DNA from: Actinopolymorpha cephalotaxi
Lineage (GTDB): Bacteria; Actinomycetota; Actinomycetes; Propionibacteriales; Actinopolymorphaceae
NCBI RefSeq assembly: GCF_013408535.1
Contig: NZ_JACBZA010000001.1
Span: 62,001-126,000 of the forward strand
DNA: 64,000 nt
Direction: 5' to 3'
Under the pieces are notes generated by a model. That model did not search any database. It saw nothing but the letters and a program-made list of their open reading frames with translations, and was not told the DNA's origin. Of this stretch, positions 1-8,090 are shown one piece after another. Each line of letters opens with the position of its first letter. Position 1 is the stretch's first letter. Both the position numbers and the translations under genes were made by a program.

Positions 1-802
1 CGACCCGGACGTGACAAGCGACCCCGTCCAGCCCAACAGCCAGGCCGGTACCGGCGACCCGACGGCGGCAGCTCCCACTGCCGCGGAGACCACAGCAACC
101 GCCCCGACAGGTCAATCAGACAAAGAGAAACCACCACCCGGCCAGCCAGACCCGACGGCCGGGGCGGCGGAGCGGATACCCGCACCGCGAGAACCCGGCC
201 AGCCCCCACAACCGAACACCGCCACCGCAACCGAACCCGGGCCCGATCCGGAACCACATACCGGACCCGGGGACTGGGACCTCGGAGCTGAAGACGACGA
301 CGCCGAACCCGGCTTCGACGAGGGTGCGGCGGGGCCGGATGCTGCCCTCGACCCCCACGACGGGTGCAGCAAGTGCGGTGGCGGCGGGTCCGCTCGCATC
401 ACCGGCCTACGCGGGGAGCCGGTCTCGGTCGCCACGATCCGGAGGATGGCGTGCGACGCGAACATCATCCCGGTGGTCCTCAGCGGCGACGGGGAGGTCC
501 TCGACGTGGGGATGGCCGACCGGTTCTTCACCGAAGCGCAACGCCGAGCTCTCGCGGTCCGCGACGGGTCCCACTGCCACTTCCCCGAATGCCAGGTGCC
601 AGAACGACGTTGTGTCGCGCACCACATGACGGCCTGGGACGACTTCGGGCCGACCGACCTCGACAACGGAGTGCTCTTGTGTAAGTCCCATCACACGTTC
701 GTGCACCACAAGGGCTGGCAGGTACGGATGGGCAGCCACGGCCACCCCGAATACATCCCGCCGGAGTGGGTGGACGTCCACCAGAAGGTGCAACGGCCAT
801 GA
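1..802 (+). CDS. DUF222-type HNH endonuclease, 3' part
   Basis: The reading frame is open to the left edge of the window, so the start lies outside and the N-terminal DUF222 domain is not visible. The visible part is a long Pro/Ala/Thr/Gly-rich low-complexity stretch followed by an HNH nuclease domain over roughly the last 90 residues. That domain carries a CHFPEC zinc-type motif, the HH of VAHHMTAW and the final H-x-x-x-H (SHHTFVHH). This order, a linker and then an HNH close to the C-terminus, is typical of the multi-copy actinobacterial DUF222/13E12-repeat family, whose role is unknown. Confident about the family; nuclease activity and substrate are not known. Confidence 0.85.
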   Translation, partial: DPDVTSDPVQPNSQAGTGDPTAAAPTAAETTATAPTGQSDKEKPPPGQPDPTAGAAERIPAPREPGQPPQPNTATATEPGPDPEPHTGPGDWDLGAEDDDAEPGFDEGAAGPDAALDPHDGCSKCGGGGSARITGLRGEPVSVATIRRMACDANIIPVVLSGDGEVLDVGMADRFFTEAQRRALAVRDGSHCHFPECQVPERRCVAHHMTAWDDFGPTDLDNGVLLCKSHHTFVHHKGWQVRMGSHGHPEYIPPEWVDVHQKVQRP

Positions 803-850
803 GTGCCGACCACGCCCCTGCCCGAAGGTGCCGCCGAAGACGGGCCGGCG

Positions 851-925
851 GGGTCGGGACAGGCAGGATCGGGACAGGCAGGATCGGGTCAGGCGGGATC
901 GGGTCAGGTGGGGTCGGGTCAGGCG
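851..925. repeat. Five-copy 15-bp tandem repeat
   Basis: Five consecutive 15-bp units of the form GGRTCGGGWCAGGYR fill 851-925, between the convergent HNH gene and the U32-like gene, whose stop codon lies inside the last unit. Read on the plus strand they would encode a repeated Ala-Gly-Ser-Gly-Gln pentapeptide, but no convincing gene uses that frame. Confidence 0.85.
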
Positions 926-1911
926 TTCGCGGCCTTGACCGGGACTGCGAGCCCGGCGGCGTTGCGTTCCGAGGTCGCCTCGGCCGCGCCGTGACGGACC
1001 AGCAGGTCCATGCCGAGCCGAGCCCGCCGCACGCGTTCGCGGGTCAGCGCGACCGTGGTGGCTTCGAGGTGGGTACCGGCGGGGTAGACGTCCGGCGCGT
1101 TGCGCAAGCCGAACTTGACATACACCGGCGCGGCCACCTCGATCAGGCGGGGGAGTTCGTGGTGCCGGACGTAGCCGCCGAGGTTGTCCGGCGCCTCGAC
1201 GTACACATCCAGCGGCACGTCCACCACGGCGCGGATCGCCGCGATCTGGGCCAGGCTCAGGTCCGTTGCCAGGTTGAGGGTGTCGGCGCCGAGGTCCTCG
1301 AGCACCCGCGCGGTGGCGGCATTGGTGACCGGCAGCATCACCGAGACCTTGGCCTGCATGTCGGCGGGCAGGTGACCCCCCGCCCGCAGCTTCCCGAACG
1401 CCGCGAGGACGCCGAGGTCGGAGATCAGCACGCTGCGGATGCCGTGCTCGGCGGCTCGGACGACGTCCTCGAGTACGGCGGACACCTGGTCCTGACCGTG
1501 CGCGGTGGCCGCGAACCCCCCACCGGCCTGCGATCGCGCGGTGGCCGAGGTGCCCCAACCGGCGCACGGGCGGGCGAACAGGCTCACCTCCACACCGGCG
1601 GACCGGGCCTGCTCGGCCATCTCGTCCAGCTCGGCGTCGGTGAGCAGGAACACCCCGCTGCCCTGGGAGATCCGGCGTACCGGCACCTCCAGGCGATCGG
1701 CCTCCTCCAGCGCCGCCTCCAGGCAGCGCGGGCCCTCGGTGCTCGGGATCTCCACCCGGTAACGCATGCCGTCGGGGAACCGTTTGGCCGAGGCGGGCAG
1801 GTCGTTCAGGTCGCCCCGGGGAAGCTCGAGGATGTCCAACAGGTGCGACGCTGGTGTCCCGCCCACGAGGTCCCCCTTGAAGAATGGGTTGTCCGGTATC
1901 TCGAACGACAT
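919..1911 (-). CDS. Peptidase U32-like TIM-barrel protein
   Basis: The product has about 330 residues. The start MSFEIPDNPFF places the ATG at 1911-1909, facing the IclR gene. The protein has the alternating strand/helix pattern of a TIM barrel and resembles collagenase-like U32 proteins. It has only two cysteines (PRCLEAAL, RPCAGW) and lacks the four-Cys Fe-S set of UbiU/UbiV. Segments such as FARPCAGWG, LISDLGVL, VEAPDNLGGYVRHHELP and VYVKFGLRNAPDVYP look like barrel-mouth loops with conserved charged residues. Its place opposite an IclR regulator and a sugar-acid catabolic operon suggests an enzyme acting on a sugar acid, not a protease. That is inference; no reaction can be assigned. Confidence 0.7.
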   Translation of the reverse strand: MSFEIPDNPFFKGDLVGGTPASHLLDILELPRGDLNDLPASAKRFPDGMRYRVEIPSTEGPRCLEAALEEADRLEVPVRRISQGSGVFLLTDAELDEMAEQARSAGVEVSLFARPCAGWGTSATARSQAGGGFAATAHGQDQVSAVLEDVVRAAEHGIRSVLISDLGVLAAFGKLRAGGHLPADMQAKVSVMLPVTNAATARVLEDLGADTLNLATDLSLAQIAAIRAVVDVPLDVYVEAPDNLGGYVRHHELPRLIEVAAPVYVKFGLRNAPDVYPAGTHLEATTVALTRERVRRARLGMDLLVRHGAAEATSERNAAGLAVPVKAANA

Positions 1912-1930
1912 CCGTATACTCGGACATCGT
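1905..1930. promoter_or_regulatory. Candidate IclR operator and -10 between divergent genes
   Basis: The inverted repeat TCCG-N6-CGGA lies at 1911-1924, overlapping the first base of the U32-like start codon. Its spacer contains TATACT (1915-1920), a good -10 hexamer for transcription toward the IclR gene. IclR-family operators are often CCG...CGG palindromes over promoters, so this is a plausible site for the adjacent regulator. No clear -35 is visible. Confidence 0.4.
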
Positions 1931-2020
1931 TGCGATGGGATCACACTGCCGTCAAGTTGCGTTCGGGTGGACGAACAACAGGACGTGATGGCAGCGGACG
2001 CGTGCGGAGGTGCGGAAGCC

Positions 2021-2827
2021 ATGGGTCGAGCGGTGCCTGCGGTACTCCGCGCGCTGGACGTCCTCGAGCTGTTCGGGACGACCGAGGAGCTGTCCATCCC
2101 GGAGATCCACGCCCGGCTCGGCCTTCCCCGTACGACCGTCCACGAGATCGTCGGCACGCTGGTCGAGCGCTGCTACCTCGCCCCGGTGCCCGGCCAGCCG
2201 CACCGGTTCCGGCTCGGCGTGGGGGTGTTCCACCTCGGCTCCGCCTACGCCGAACGCCTCGACCTCGCCCGGGAGGGCCAGGCCGCCGCGGAGGAGGTCG
2301 CGGCCGCGTGCGACGAGACCGTGCACGTGGCGGTGCTGGAGGGCCGGGAGGTCGTGTACGTCGCGAAGGTGGACAGCACACACCCGGTCCGGATGGTGTC
2401 CGCGGTCGGCCGCCGGCTGCCCGCCCACTGCACGGCGGTCGGCCTGATGCTGCTGGCCCGGCTGGAGCAGCGCGCCCTCGACACGCTGTTCCCACCCGGA
2501 CGCCGGCTGGCAGGGCTGACCGGCCGCAGCCTGACCACCTCGCGGCAGTTGCGCGAACGCCTCGACGCGGTCCGCGCCGACGGTCTGGCACAGGAGTACT
2601 GCGAGTCCAACGAGGCGGTCGCCTGCGTGGCCGCGCCGGTCGCCGACCACACCGGAGCCACCGTCGCCGCGATGAGCATCTCCGTCCCGACCGTCCGCTG
2701 GTCACCCGAACGCGCCACGGAGCTGGCGGGTCTGGCGCGGCAGGGTGCGAGCGCGTTGTCCGGCCGGCTGGGGCATGTTCCGGCCGTCGTGGCGGAAGTG
2801 GCGGACCGGGGCGAGACGTTCCGGTGA
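2021..2827 (+). CDS. IclR-family transcriptional regulator
   Basis: The product has about 268 residues. An N-terminal winged helix-turn-helix (roughly 5-60, with LSIPEIHARLGLPRTTVHEIV as its core) precedes the IclR effector domain (about 75-255), which has the family signatures RMVSAVGRRLPAHCTAVG, LAQEYCESNEAVACVAAPV and AAMSISVPT. I chose ATG 2021 because GGAGG lies 10 bases upstream. An in-frame ATG at 1988 would add 11 residues but has a weaker site. It reads away from the U32-like gene and toward the catabolic genes, so it is probably the local regulator, with a sugar acid or 2-keto-3-deoxy acid as effector. Confidence 0.93.
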   Translation: MGRAVPAVLRALDVLELFGTTEELSIPEIHARLGLPRTTVHEIVGTLVERCYLAPVPGQPHRFRLGVGVFHLGSAYAERLDLAREGQAAAEEVAAACDETVHVAVLEGREVVYVAKVDSTHPVRMVSAVGRRLPAHCTAVGLMLLARLEQRALDTLFPPGRRLAGLTGRSLTTSRQLRERLDAVRADGLAQEYCESNEAVACVAAPVADHTGATVAAMSISVPTVRWSPERATELAGLARQGASALSGRLGHVPAVVAEVADRGETFR

Positions 2828-2895
2828 TTCTTTGCAAGACTTGCGCAGACCGCCATACATCAGATGACTGTCAGTTGACTGGCTGAGGAGGTCCC

Positions 2896-3813
2896 GTGGA
2901 GATCGTCCGATACGCCGATCGCAGCGACCGTGCGGTCCGGGTAGGAATCCGACGAGCCGGCCAGGTGAGTCCGCTGGCCGGTGTCACCAGCGTCAGCGCG
3001 CTGCTGCGGCTGCCCCTCGCGGAGCTGCGCGGCCTGCTGGAAGGCGCCGGAGCCGGCGCGAAGACCCTGGACGAGTCGCAGGTACTTTTGCTTCCGCCGG
3101 TCGACGGGCTGACCGAGGTGTGGGCCTCCGGCGTGACGTACGAGCGCTCGATGGCCGCCCGGGTCGAGGAGAGCAGCCAGAAGGACGCCTACCAGAAGGT
3201 GTACGAGGCGGAGCGACCCGAACTCTTCTTCAAGGCGCCGGCCTGGCGGGTCGTCACCGACGGGGAGCCCGTCGCGATCCGCGCCGACTCCGGTCTGGAC
3301 GTGCCCGAACCCGAGCTCGGCGTGGTCGCCAACGCGCACGGCGAGATCGTCGGGTACGTCACCTGCAACGACATGAGCTCACGTTCCATCGAGGGCGAGA
3401 ACCCGCTCTATCTCCCGCAGGCCAAGGTCTACGCCGGCAGCTGCGCGATCTCGACCGGCATCCGGCCCGCGTGGGAGATCCCCGACGCCACCTCGCTCGA
3501 CATCACCCTCGCCGTCGTCCGCGACGGCCAGACCGCCTGGAAGGGCGAGACGTCGACCGCGCGGATGCACCGCGACCTGGAGACGCTGGTCGACTACCTG
3601 TTCCGCGGTGACGCCCACCCGGCCGGCGCGTTCCTCGCCACCGGCACCGGGATCATCCCGGAGATGTCGTTCACCCTCGCCGGCGGTGACCGCGTGGACA
3701 TCGAGGTCGCCGGGGTCGGCGTACTGTCCAATCCGGTGGTGGTCGGCAAGGAGTCACTGTCGTGGCTCGTCGACGCCCTGTCCGATCCGTTTGCCCGGGA
3801 GGTAGCCCGATGA
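2896..3813 (+). CDS. FAH-family 2-keto-3-deoxy sugar acid dehydratase/hydrolase
   Basis: A 305-residue member of the fumarylacetoacetate hydrolase family. The C-terminal FAH fold has the divalent-metal ligands Glu138 and Glu140 (VPEPELGVV) and Asp159 (CNDMSSRS), plus Lys177 (LPQAKVYAG). The segment ASGVTYERSMAAR followed by RPELFFKAP resembles 2-keto-3-deoxy-D-arabinonate dehydratases, which make alpha-ketoglutarate semialdehyde. The next gene, overlapping by ATGA, is the matching semialdehyde dehydrogenase, which supports a Weimberg-type non-phosphorylative pentonate route. The GTG start follows GAGGAGG at a short spacing. Which sugar acid is used is not shown by the sequence. Confidence 0.85.
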   Translation: MEIVRYADRSDRAVRVGIRRAGQVSPLAGVTSVSALLRLPLAELRGLLEGAGAGAKTLDESQVLLLPPVDGLTEVWASGVTYERSMAARVEESSQKDAYQKVYEAERPELFFKAPAWRVVTDGEPVAIRADSGLDVPEPELGVVANAHGEIVGYVTCNDMSSRSIEGENPLYLPQAKVYAGSCAISTGIRPAWEIPDATSLDITLAVVRDGQTAWKGETSTARMHRDLETLVDYLFRGDAHPAGAFLATGTGIIPEMSFTLAGGDRVDIEVAGVGVLSNPVVVGKESLSWLVDALSDPFAREVAR

Positions 3814-5303
3814 CCGCACCCACGACCGCTCCGAGCCCCACGACACCCGCGGAACTGGAGTCGATCCTCGCCGCTGCCACCGAAGCCGCGGGTCCGCTCG
3901 GCGCCCTGCGACCGGCCGAACGCGCCCGGCTGCTGCGGGCCGTGGCCGACGCGCTCGACGCGGCCGCGGACGAGCTCGTGCCCCTGGCGATGGAGGAGTC
4001 GCACCTGGCCGAGGCCCGCCTGAAGGGCGAGCTGACCCGGACGACGTTCCAGCTGCGGCTGTTCGGCGAGGTGCTGGAGGAAGGCTCCTACCTCGAGGCG
4101 ATCGTCGACCAGTCCGACCCCGACTGGGGCATGGGCCCGCGTCCGGACCTGCGCCGCATGCTGGTGCCACTCGGGCCGGTGCTGGTCTACGCCGCCAGCA
4201 ACTTCCCGTTCGCTTTCAGCGTGGCCGGTGGCGACACCGCCTCCGGGCTCGCGGCCGGAAACCCGATCATCGTCAAGGCCCACTCGGGGCACCCGCGGCT
4301 GTCGCAGCGGACCGGCGAGATCGTCCGCGGCGCGCTGGCCGAGGCGGGTGCGCCGGACGGCACGTTCGCCGTGATCTTCAACTTCGAACGCGGTGTCGAG
4401 GCGCTGAAGGACCCGCGGATCAAGGCGGGCTCGTTCACCGGCTCCATTCCCGGCGGGCGGGCACTGTTCGACATCGCCTCCCAGCGTCCGGACCCGATCC
4501 CGTTCTACGGCGAGCTGGGCAGCCTCAACCCGGTGTTCGTGACCCCCGGCGCGGTCAAGGCACGCGGGGACGAGATCGCCTCCGGCTTCGTCGCCTCGGC
4601 GACCCTCGGCGCCGGTCAGTTCTGCACCAAGCCGGGCCTGTTGTTCGTCCCCGCCGGGCACGGACTGGACGAGGCGATCGTCGCGGCGGCCGGTGACGTG
4701 GCGCCCGCGCCGCTGCTGAACAAGCGGATCGCCGAGGGCTACGACGAGGGGCTGCCGAAGCTGGTCGGCACGCCGGGCGTGACGACGCTCGTCCAGGCAT
4801 CCGGAGTGGACGGCCTGGTGGTCGGGCCGACGCTGGCGAAGACGACCGTCCCGGTGCTGCTGGACAACGCCGACACGCTGCTCGAGGAGTGCTTCGGACC
4901 CTTCTCGCTGGTGGTGGAGTACGACGGCCAGGACGAGCTGCGCCGGGCCGCGGAGGCCTTCGGCGGCAACCTCACCGCGACCATCCACGGCGAGGAGTCC
5001 GACACCGGTGAGCTCGGCTGGCTGATGGACCTGCTGCGCGACCGGGCCGGCCGGATCCTGTGGGGTGGCTGGCCGACCGGTGTCTCGGTGACGTACGCCA
5101 TGCAGCACGGCGGATCCTGGCCCGCCACCACGGCGTCCCTGCACACGTCGGTGGGCACCACCGCGATCCGCAGGTTCCTGCGGCCGGTGAGCTACCAGAC
5201 GATGCCGGAGGAACTCCTCCCGGAGGCGCTGCACGACCGCAACGTGCTGGGCATCCCACGTCGTGTCAACGGCACCTTGACAAAGGACGACGTGCCGGCG
5301 TGA
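3810..5303 (+). CDS. Aldehyde dehydrogenase, ketoglutarate-semialdehyde type
   Basis: A 497-residue NAD(P)-dependent aldehyde dehydrogenase. Visible catalytic residues are Asn131 (ASNFPFAFS), Lys156 (IVKAHSGHP), Glu235 (YGELGSLNP) and the nucleophile Cys272 (GAGQFCTKPG). The SNFPFAFS/GNPIIVKAHSGHP/GELGSLNPVF pattern marks the 2,5-dioxovalerate (alpha-ketoglutarate semialdehyde) dehydrogenase subfamily. It starts at ATG 3810 within the stop of the FAH gene (GGGAGG just upstream) and its stop overlaps the next gene. It probably oxidises the semialdehyde made by the preceding enzyme to 2-oxoglutarate, feeding the TCA cycle. Confidence 0.92.
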   Translation: MTAPTTAPSPTTPAELESILAAATEAAGPLGALRPAERARLLRAVADALDAAADELVPLAMEESHLAEARLKGELTRTTFQLRLFGEVLEEGSYLEAIVDQSDPDWGMGPRPDLRRMLVPLGPVLVYAASNFPFAFSVAGGDTASGLAAGNPIIVKAHSGHPRLSQRTGEIVRGALAEAGAPDGTFAVIFNFERGVEALKDPRIKAGSFTGSIPGGRALFDIASQRPDPIPFYGELGSLNPVFVTPGAVKARGDEIASGFVASATLGAGQFCTKPGLLFVPAGHGLDEAIVAAAGDVAPAPLLNKRIAEGYDEGLPKLVGTPGVTTLVQASGVDGLVVGPTLAKTTVPVLLDNADTLLEECFGPFSLVVEYDGQDELRRAAEAFGGNLTATIHGEESDTGELGWLMDLLRDRAGRILWGGWPTGVSVTYAMQHGGSWPATTASLHTSVGTTAIRRFLRPVSYQTMPEELLPEALHDRNVLGIPRRVNGTLTKDDVPA

Positions 5304-6091
5304 CCTCCGACCGGGTGAGCGGCGGGGACGCGACCGGCGACGGCGTGGGCGGCGAGCAGGTGAGCGGCGAGGACCTGTCCGGCAGACGGGTCCTGGTGGC
5401 CGGCGCGAGCAGCGGGATGGGCCGCGCCACCGCGCTCGCCGCCGCCCGGGCAGGTGCTCGGCTGGTGCTGTTCGCCCGGCGGGCCGACGCGCTCACCAAG
5501 CTGGCCGAGGAGATCGGCGTCGCCGGTGGAGCGGCGCTGGTCGTCGCCGGTGACGCCACCGATGCCGATGCCGCCGGCCGCGCCGTCGACGTGGCGGTGC
5601 GGGAGTACGGCGGTCTCGACGTACTCGTCAACAGCGTGGGCACCAACGTGCGCGAGCGGTCCCTGGCCCGGCTGGACCCGGCCGGATGGCGCGAGCTGCT
5701 GTCGACCAACCTGGACGCGGCGTACGTCCTCACCCAGGCGGTGCTGCCGACGTTCCGCGCGCAGGGCGACGGCCTACTCGTGCACATCTCGTCCTCGGCG
5801 GCCAAGCGCCCGGACGCGTCCGGCGTCGGATACCAGGCCAGCAAGGCAGGTGTGGCCGCGCTCGCGCACGCCACGATGGAGGAGGAGCGGGCGAACGGCA
5901 TCCGGGTCAGCGTTCTCTTCCCGGGGTTCACCGACACCCCGATGGTCGAACGCCGGCCGGTGGCGCCGACCCCCGAACAGCTCGCCGCCGCGCTGGCGCC
6001 GGACGACGTCGCCCGGATGTGTCTCGCCGTGATGGCGTTGCCCGGCAGGGCGTACGTACCGGAGTTGTTGCTCTACCCCAGCCGGCCTTAG
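5300..6091 (+). CDS. Short-chain dehydrogenase/reductase
   Basis: A 263-residue classical SDR. The Rossmann glycine motif GASSGMG is at 35-41, NSVG replaces the usual NNAG at about 111, and the active site has Ser165 region (HISSSAAK) with Tyr178 and Lys182 (YQASK). The GTG start overlaps the dehydrogenase stop (GTGA). About 22 Gly-rich residues precede the fold, so a later in-frame GTG could be the real start. In this cluster it most likely oxidises a sugar or sugar acid hydroxyl with NAD(P)+; the substrate cannot be read from the sequence. Confidence 0.88.
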   Translation: MTSDRVSGGDATGDGVGGEQVSGEDLSGRRVLVAGASSGMGRATALAAARAGARLVLFARRADALTKLAEEIGVAGGAALVVAGDATDADAAGRAVDVAVREYGGLDVLVNSVGTNVRERSLARLDPAGWRELLSTNLDAAYVLTQAVLPTFRAQGDGLLVHISSSAAKRPDASGVGYQASKAGVAALAHATMEEERANGIRVSVLFPGFTDTPMVERRPVAPTPEQLAAALAPDDVARMCLAVMALPGRAYVPELLLYPSRP

Positions 6092-6137
6092 GTCGTGCCC
6101 CGGGACGCCCGGGCGCGCCGTGAGGGAGGTGGTGCGA

Positions 6138-7148
6138 ATGTCGACCGACGCACGTGCGGTGGTGGCGGTCCTGCTGACCGACAGGACCCGCGCGATGGTG
6201 CTGACCCCGGCGGCCGAAGGCCTGCTCACCGCCGCGGCGCGGGTGCGGTGGGCGCAGGGGCCACCCGGTGAGTGGGACCTGCGAGAGCTGCTGGACGGTG
6301 CGGTCGCCTGCCTGACCGGGTGGGGTACGCCACCGATCACCGAGCAGGCGCTGGCGAACGCCCCCGACCTGCGGCTGGTGGCGCACACCGCGGGCAGCAT
6401 CCGGGCGCTGGTCCCGCAGGACGCGGTGGGCGGCCGGCTGACGGTGTGCCAGTCGGCCGGGCTGATCGCGGACTCGGTGGCCGAGCTCGTCATCGCGCAG
6501 ATCCTGTCGGTGTTGCGTGACCTGCCCGCCCTCGACGCCGGCCTGCGCACCAGGCAGGGATGGGGCGAGCTCCGGGAGCGCCACCCCGGCCGGCTGCTCG
6601 GTGCCCGGACCGTCGGAGTGGTGGGTGCCAGCCGCACCGGCCGGGCGGTGATCGGCCTGCTGCGGGCGTTCGGCGCGCGGGTGCTCGTCGCCGACCCGTT
6701 GCTGACAACGGCGGAGGCGGACGACCTCGGCGTGACCCTGGTGGAGCTGGACGACCTGCTGCGGGACAGCGAGGTGGTGACGCTGCACGCGCCGCTGCTG
6801 CCGCGGACCGAAGGCCTGCTCGGCGCCGGGGAACTCGCGCTGCTGGCCGACGGCGCGCTGCTCGTCAACGCGGCACGGGGTGGCCTGGTCGACGCGGACG
6901 CCCTGGCGGCGGAGCTTCGGTCGGGCCGGATCCGGGCCGCGCTGGACGTGTTCCCCACCGAACCGCTGGCGCCGGACAGTCCGTGGCGGCAGGTGCCGAA
7001 CGCGATTCTGTCCCCGCACACCGCCGGCCACACCGTCGACTCCCACGTCCGGCAGGGCCAGGCGATGGTGGAGGACGTCGTCGCGTTCCTGCGCGGCGAA
7101 CCCCCGCGGTACGCCGTCGCGGCCGACTCCGTGGCCGTGCTCGCCTGA
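6138..7148 (+). CDS. D-isomer-specific 2-hydroxyacid dehydrogenase
   Basis: A 336-residue NAD-dependent 2-hydroxyacid dehydrogenase. The catalytic triad of the family is present: Arg247 (NAARGGLVD), Glu275 (FPTEPL) and His294 (SPHTAGH). The nucleotide-binding region is GVVGASRTGRAV, with an acidic residue after the next strand (VADP) suggesting NAD over NADP. ATG 6138 was chosen because GGGAGG lies 8 bases upstream; an in-frame GTG at 6120 would precede that site. It probably reduces or oxidises a 2-keto/2-hydroxy acid intermediate of the surrounding sugar-acid pathway. Confidence 0.9.
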   Translation: MSTDARAVVAVLLTDRTRAMVLTPAAEGLLTAAARVRWAQGPPGEWDLRELLDGAVACLTGWGTPPITEQALANAPDLRLVAHTAGSIRALVPQDAVGGRLTVCQSAGLIADSVAELVIAQILSVLRDLPALDAGLRTRQGWGELRERHPGRLLGARTVGVVGASRTGRAVIGLLRAFGARVLVADPLLTTAEADDLGVTLVELDDLLRDSEVVTLHAPLLPRTEGLLGAGELALLADGALLVNAARGGLVDADALAAELRSGRIRAALDVFPTEPLAPDSPWRQVPNAILSPHTAGHTVDSHVRQGQAMVEDVVAFLRGEPPRYAVAADSVAVLA

Positions 7149-7214
7149 TTCACCAGCGCAGCTCGTCCCCCAGCAGATTGCCATGAACCCTCAACCCCGA
7201 AGAGGAGAACGCAC

Positions 7215-7970
7215 ATGAGCATCGACCTGTCCGGCCGATCGGCACTCGTCACCGGCGGCGCCACCGGCATCGGGCGCGGTGTCGCGCTCGCGCTGGCGGA
7301 CGCCGGCGCCGACGTGGCGGTGACCTACCGCAGCCACGACGGCGCGGCGGTGGCGAAGGAGATCGCCGCACTGGGCCGCCGGTCCGCGGCGTACGAACTC
7401 GACGCGTCCGACAGCAGGCAGGTCGACGCGGTGGTAGACGCCACGGCCGGGGAGTTCGGCGGAAGCCTGGACATCCTGGTGAACAACGCCGGCGGGATGA
7501 TCGGCCGGCAGCCGGTCGCCGGCATGTCCGACGAGCACTGGCACCAGGTGATCGACGTCAACCTGTTCAGCGCGTTCGCCTGCAGCCGCGCGGCGCTGCG
7601 GCACCTGCCCGACGGCGGCCGGATCGTCAACATCTCCTCCCTCGCCGGCCGCAACGGCGGTGGCCCGGGCGCGGCCGCCTACGGTGCCGCCAAGGCCGGC
7701 ATGCACGGCCTCACCCGTGGGCTGGCCAAGGAGGTCGGGCCACGTGGCATCACCGTCAACGCGGTGGCACCGGGCCTGATCCTGGACACGCCGTTCCACG
7801 AGGCGTTCACCCCGCCGGACCAGCAGCAGGCGACGATCGACGCCACGCCGCTGCGCCGTGCGGGCTTCCCCGACGACGTGGCCGGCGCGGTGCTCTACCT
7901 CGTCTCCGACCTCGGCGCGTTCTGCACCGGCGCGGTCATCGACCTCAACGGCGGAACGTACTTCAGCTGA
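7215..7970 (+). CDS. SDR oxidoreductase, sugar-acid/3-oxoacyl reductase type
   Basis: A 251-residue classical SDR with all landmarks: TGGATGIG (13-20), NNAG (90-93), Ser141, Tyr156 and Lys160 (YGAAK), and the C-terminal GAVIDLNGG segment. It has an AGAGGAGA ribosome site and is the last gene before a strong hairpin. The family includes gluconate 5-dehydrogenase, glucose dehydrogenase and FabG. In this cluster, oxidation of an aldose or aldonate is the likeliest role. It is only distantly similar to the SDR at 5300-6091, so the two probably act on different steps. Confidence 0.9.
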   Translation: MSIDLSGRSALVTGGATGIGRGVALALADAGADVAVTYRSHDGAAVAKEIAALGRRSAAYELDASDSRQVDAVVDATAGEFGGSLDILVNNAGGMIGRQPVAGMSDEHWHQVIDVNLFSAFACSRAALRHLPDGGRIVNISSLAGRNGGGPGAAAYGAAKAGMHGLTRGLAKEVGPRGITVNAVAPGLILDTPFHEAFTPPDQQQATIDATPLRRAGFPDDVAGAVLYLVSDLGAFCTGAVIDLNGGTYFS

Positions 7971-7980
7971 TCCGGCGCGG

Positions 7981-8023
7981 CACCGTCGGCCCGGCCCGCG
8001 TCACTCCGGGCGGGCCGACGGTG
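7981..8023. terminator. Strong hairpin ending the catabolic operon
   Basis: A perfect 13-bp inverted repeat (CACCGTCGGCCCG at 7981-7993 with its complement at 8011-8023) and a GC-rich loop follow the last SDR stop by 11 bases. No U-tract follows. It sits between convergent genes and could stop transcription from both sides. Confidence 0.7.
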
Positions 8024-8037
8024 CTCAGGTTGCTCAG

Positions 8038-8090
8038 GTTGTCAACGGTGCAGTGCTTACGTTGTCAACGGCGCCGACGGTGTTGACAAC
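8038..8090. repeat. GTTGTCAAC motif cluster at the gntR 3' end
   Basis: GTTGTCAACGG occurs at 8038 and 8061, and its inverse GTTGACAAC at 8082-8090, so the last two form a 9-bp inverted repeat with a 12-base spacer. The motif overlaps the final codons and stop of the GntR gene. Near-palindromic GTTGNCAAC fits the type of site bound by FadR-like GntR proteins, but it could equally be part of a terminator. Confidence 0.5.

Noticed and set aside
803..994. A 63-codon frame with AGSGQ repeats
   Set aside because: It is generated by the 15-bp tandem repeat and ends inside the antisense U32-like gene.
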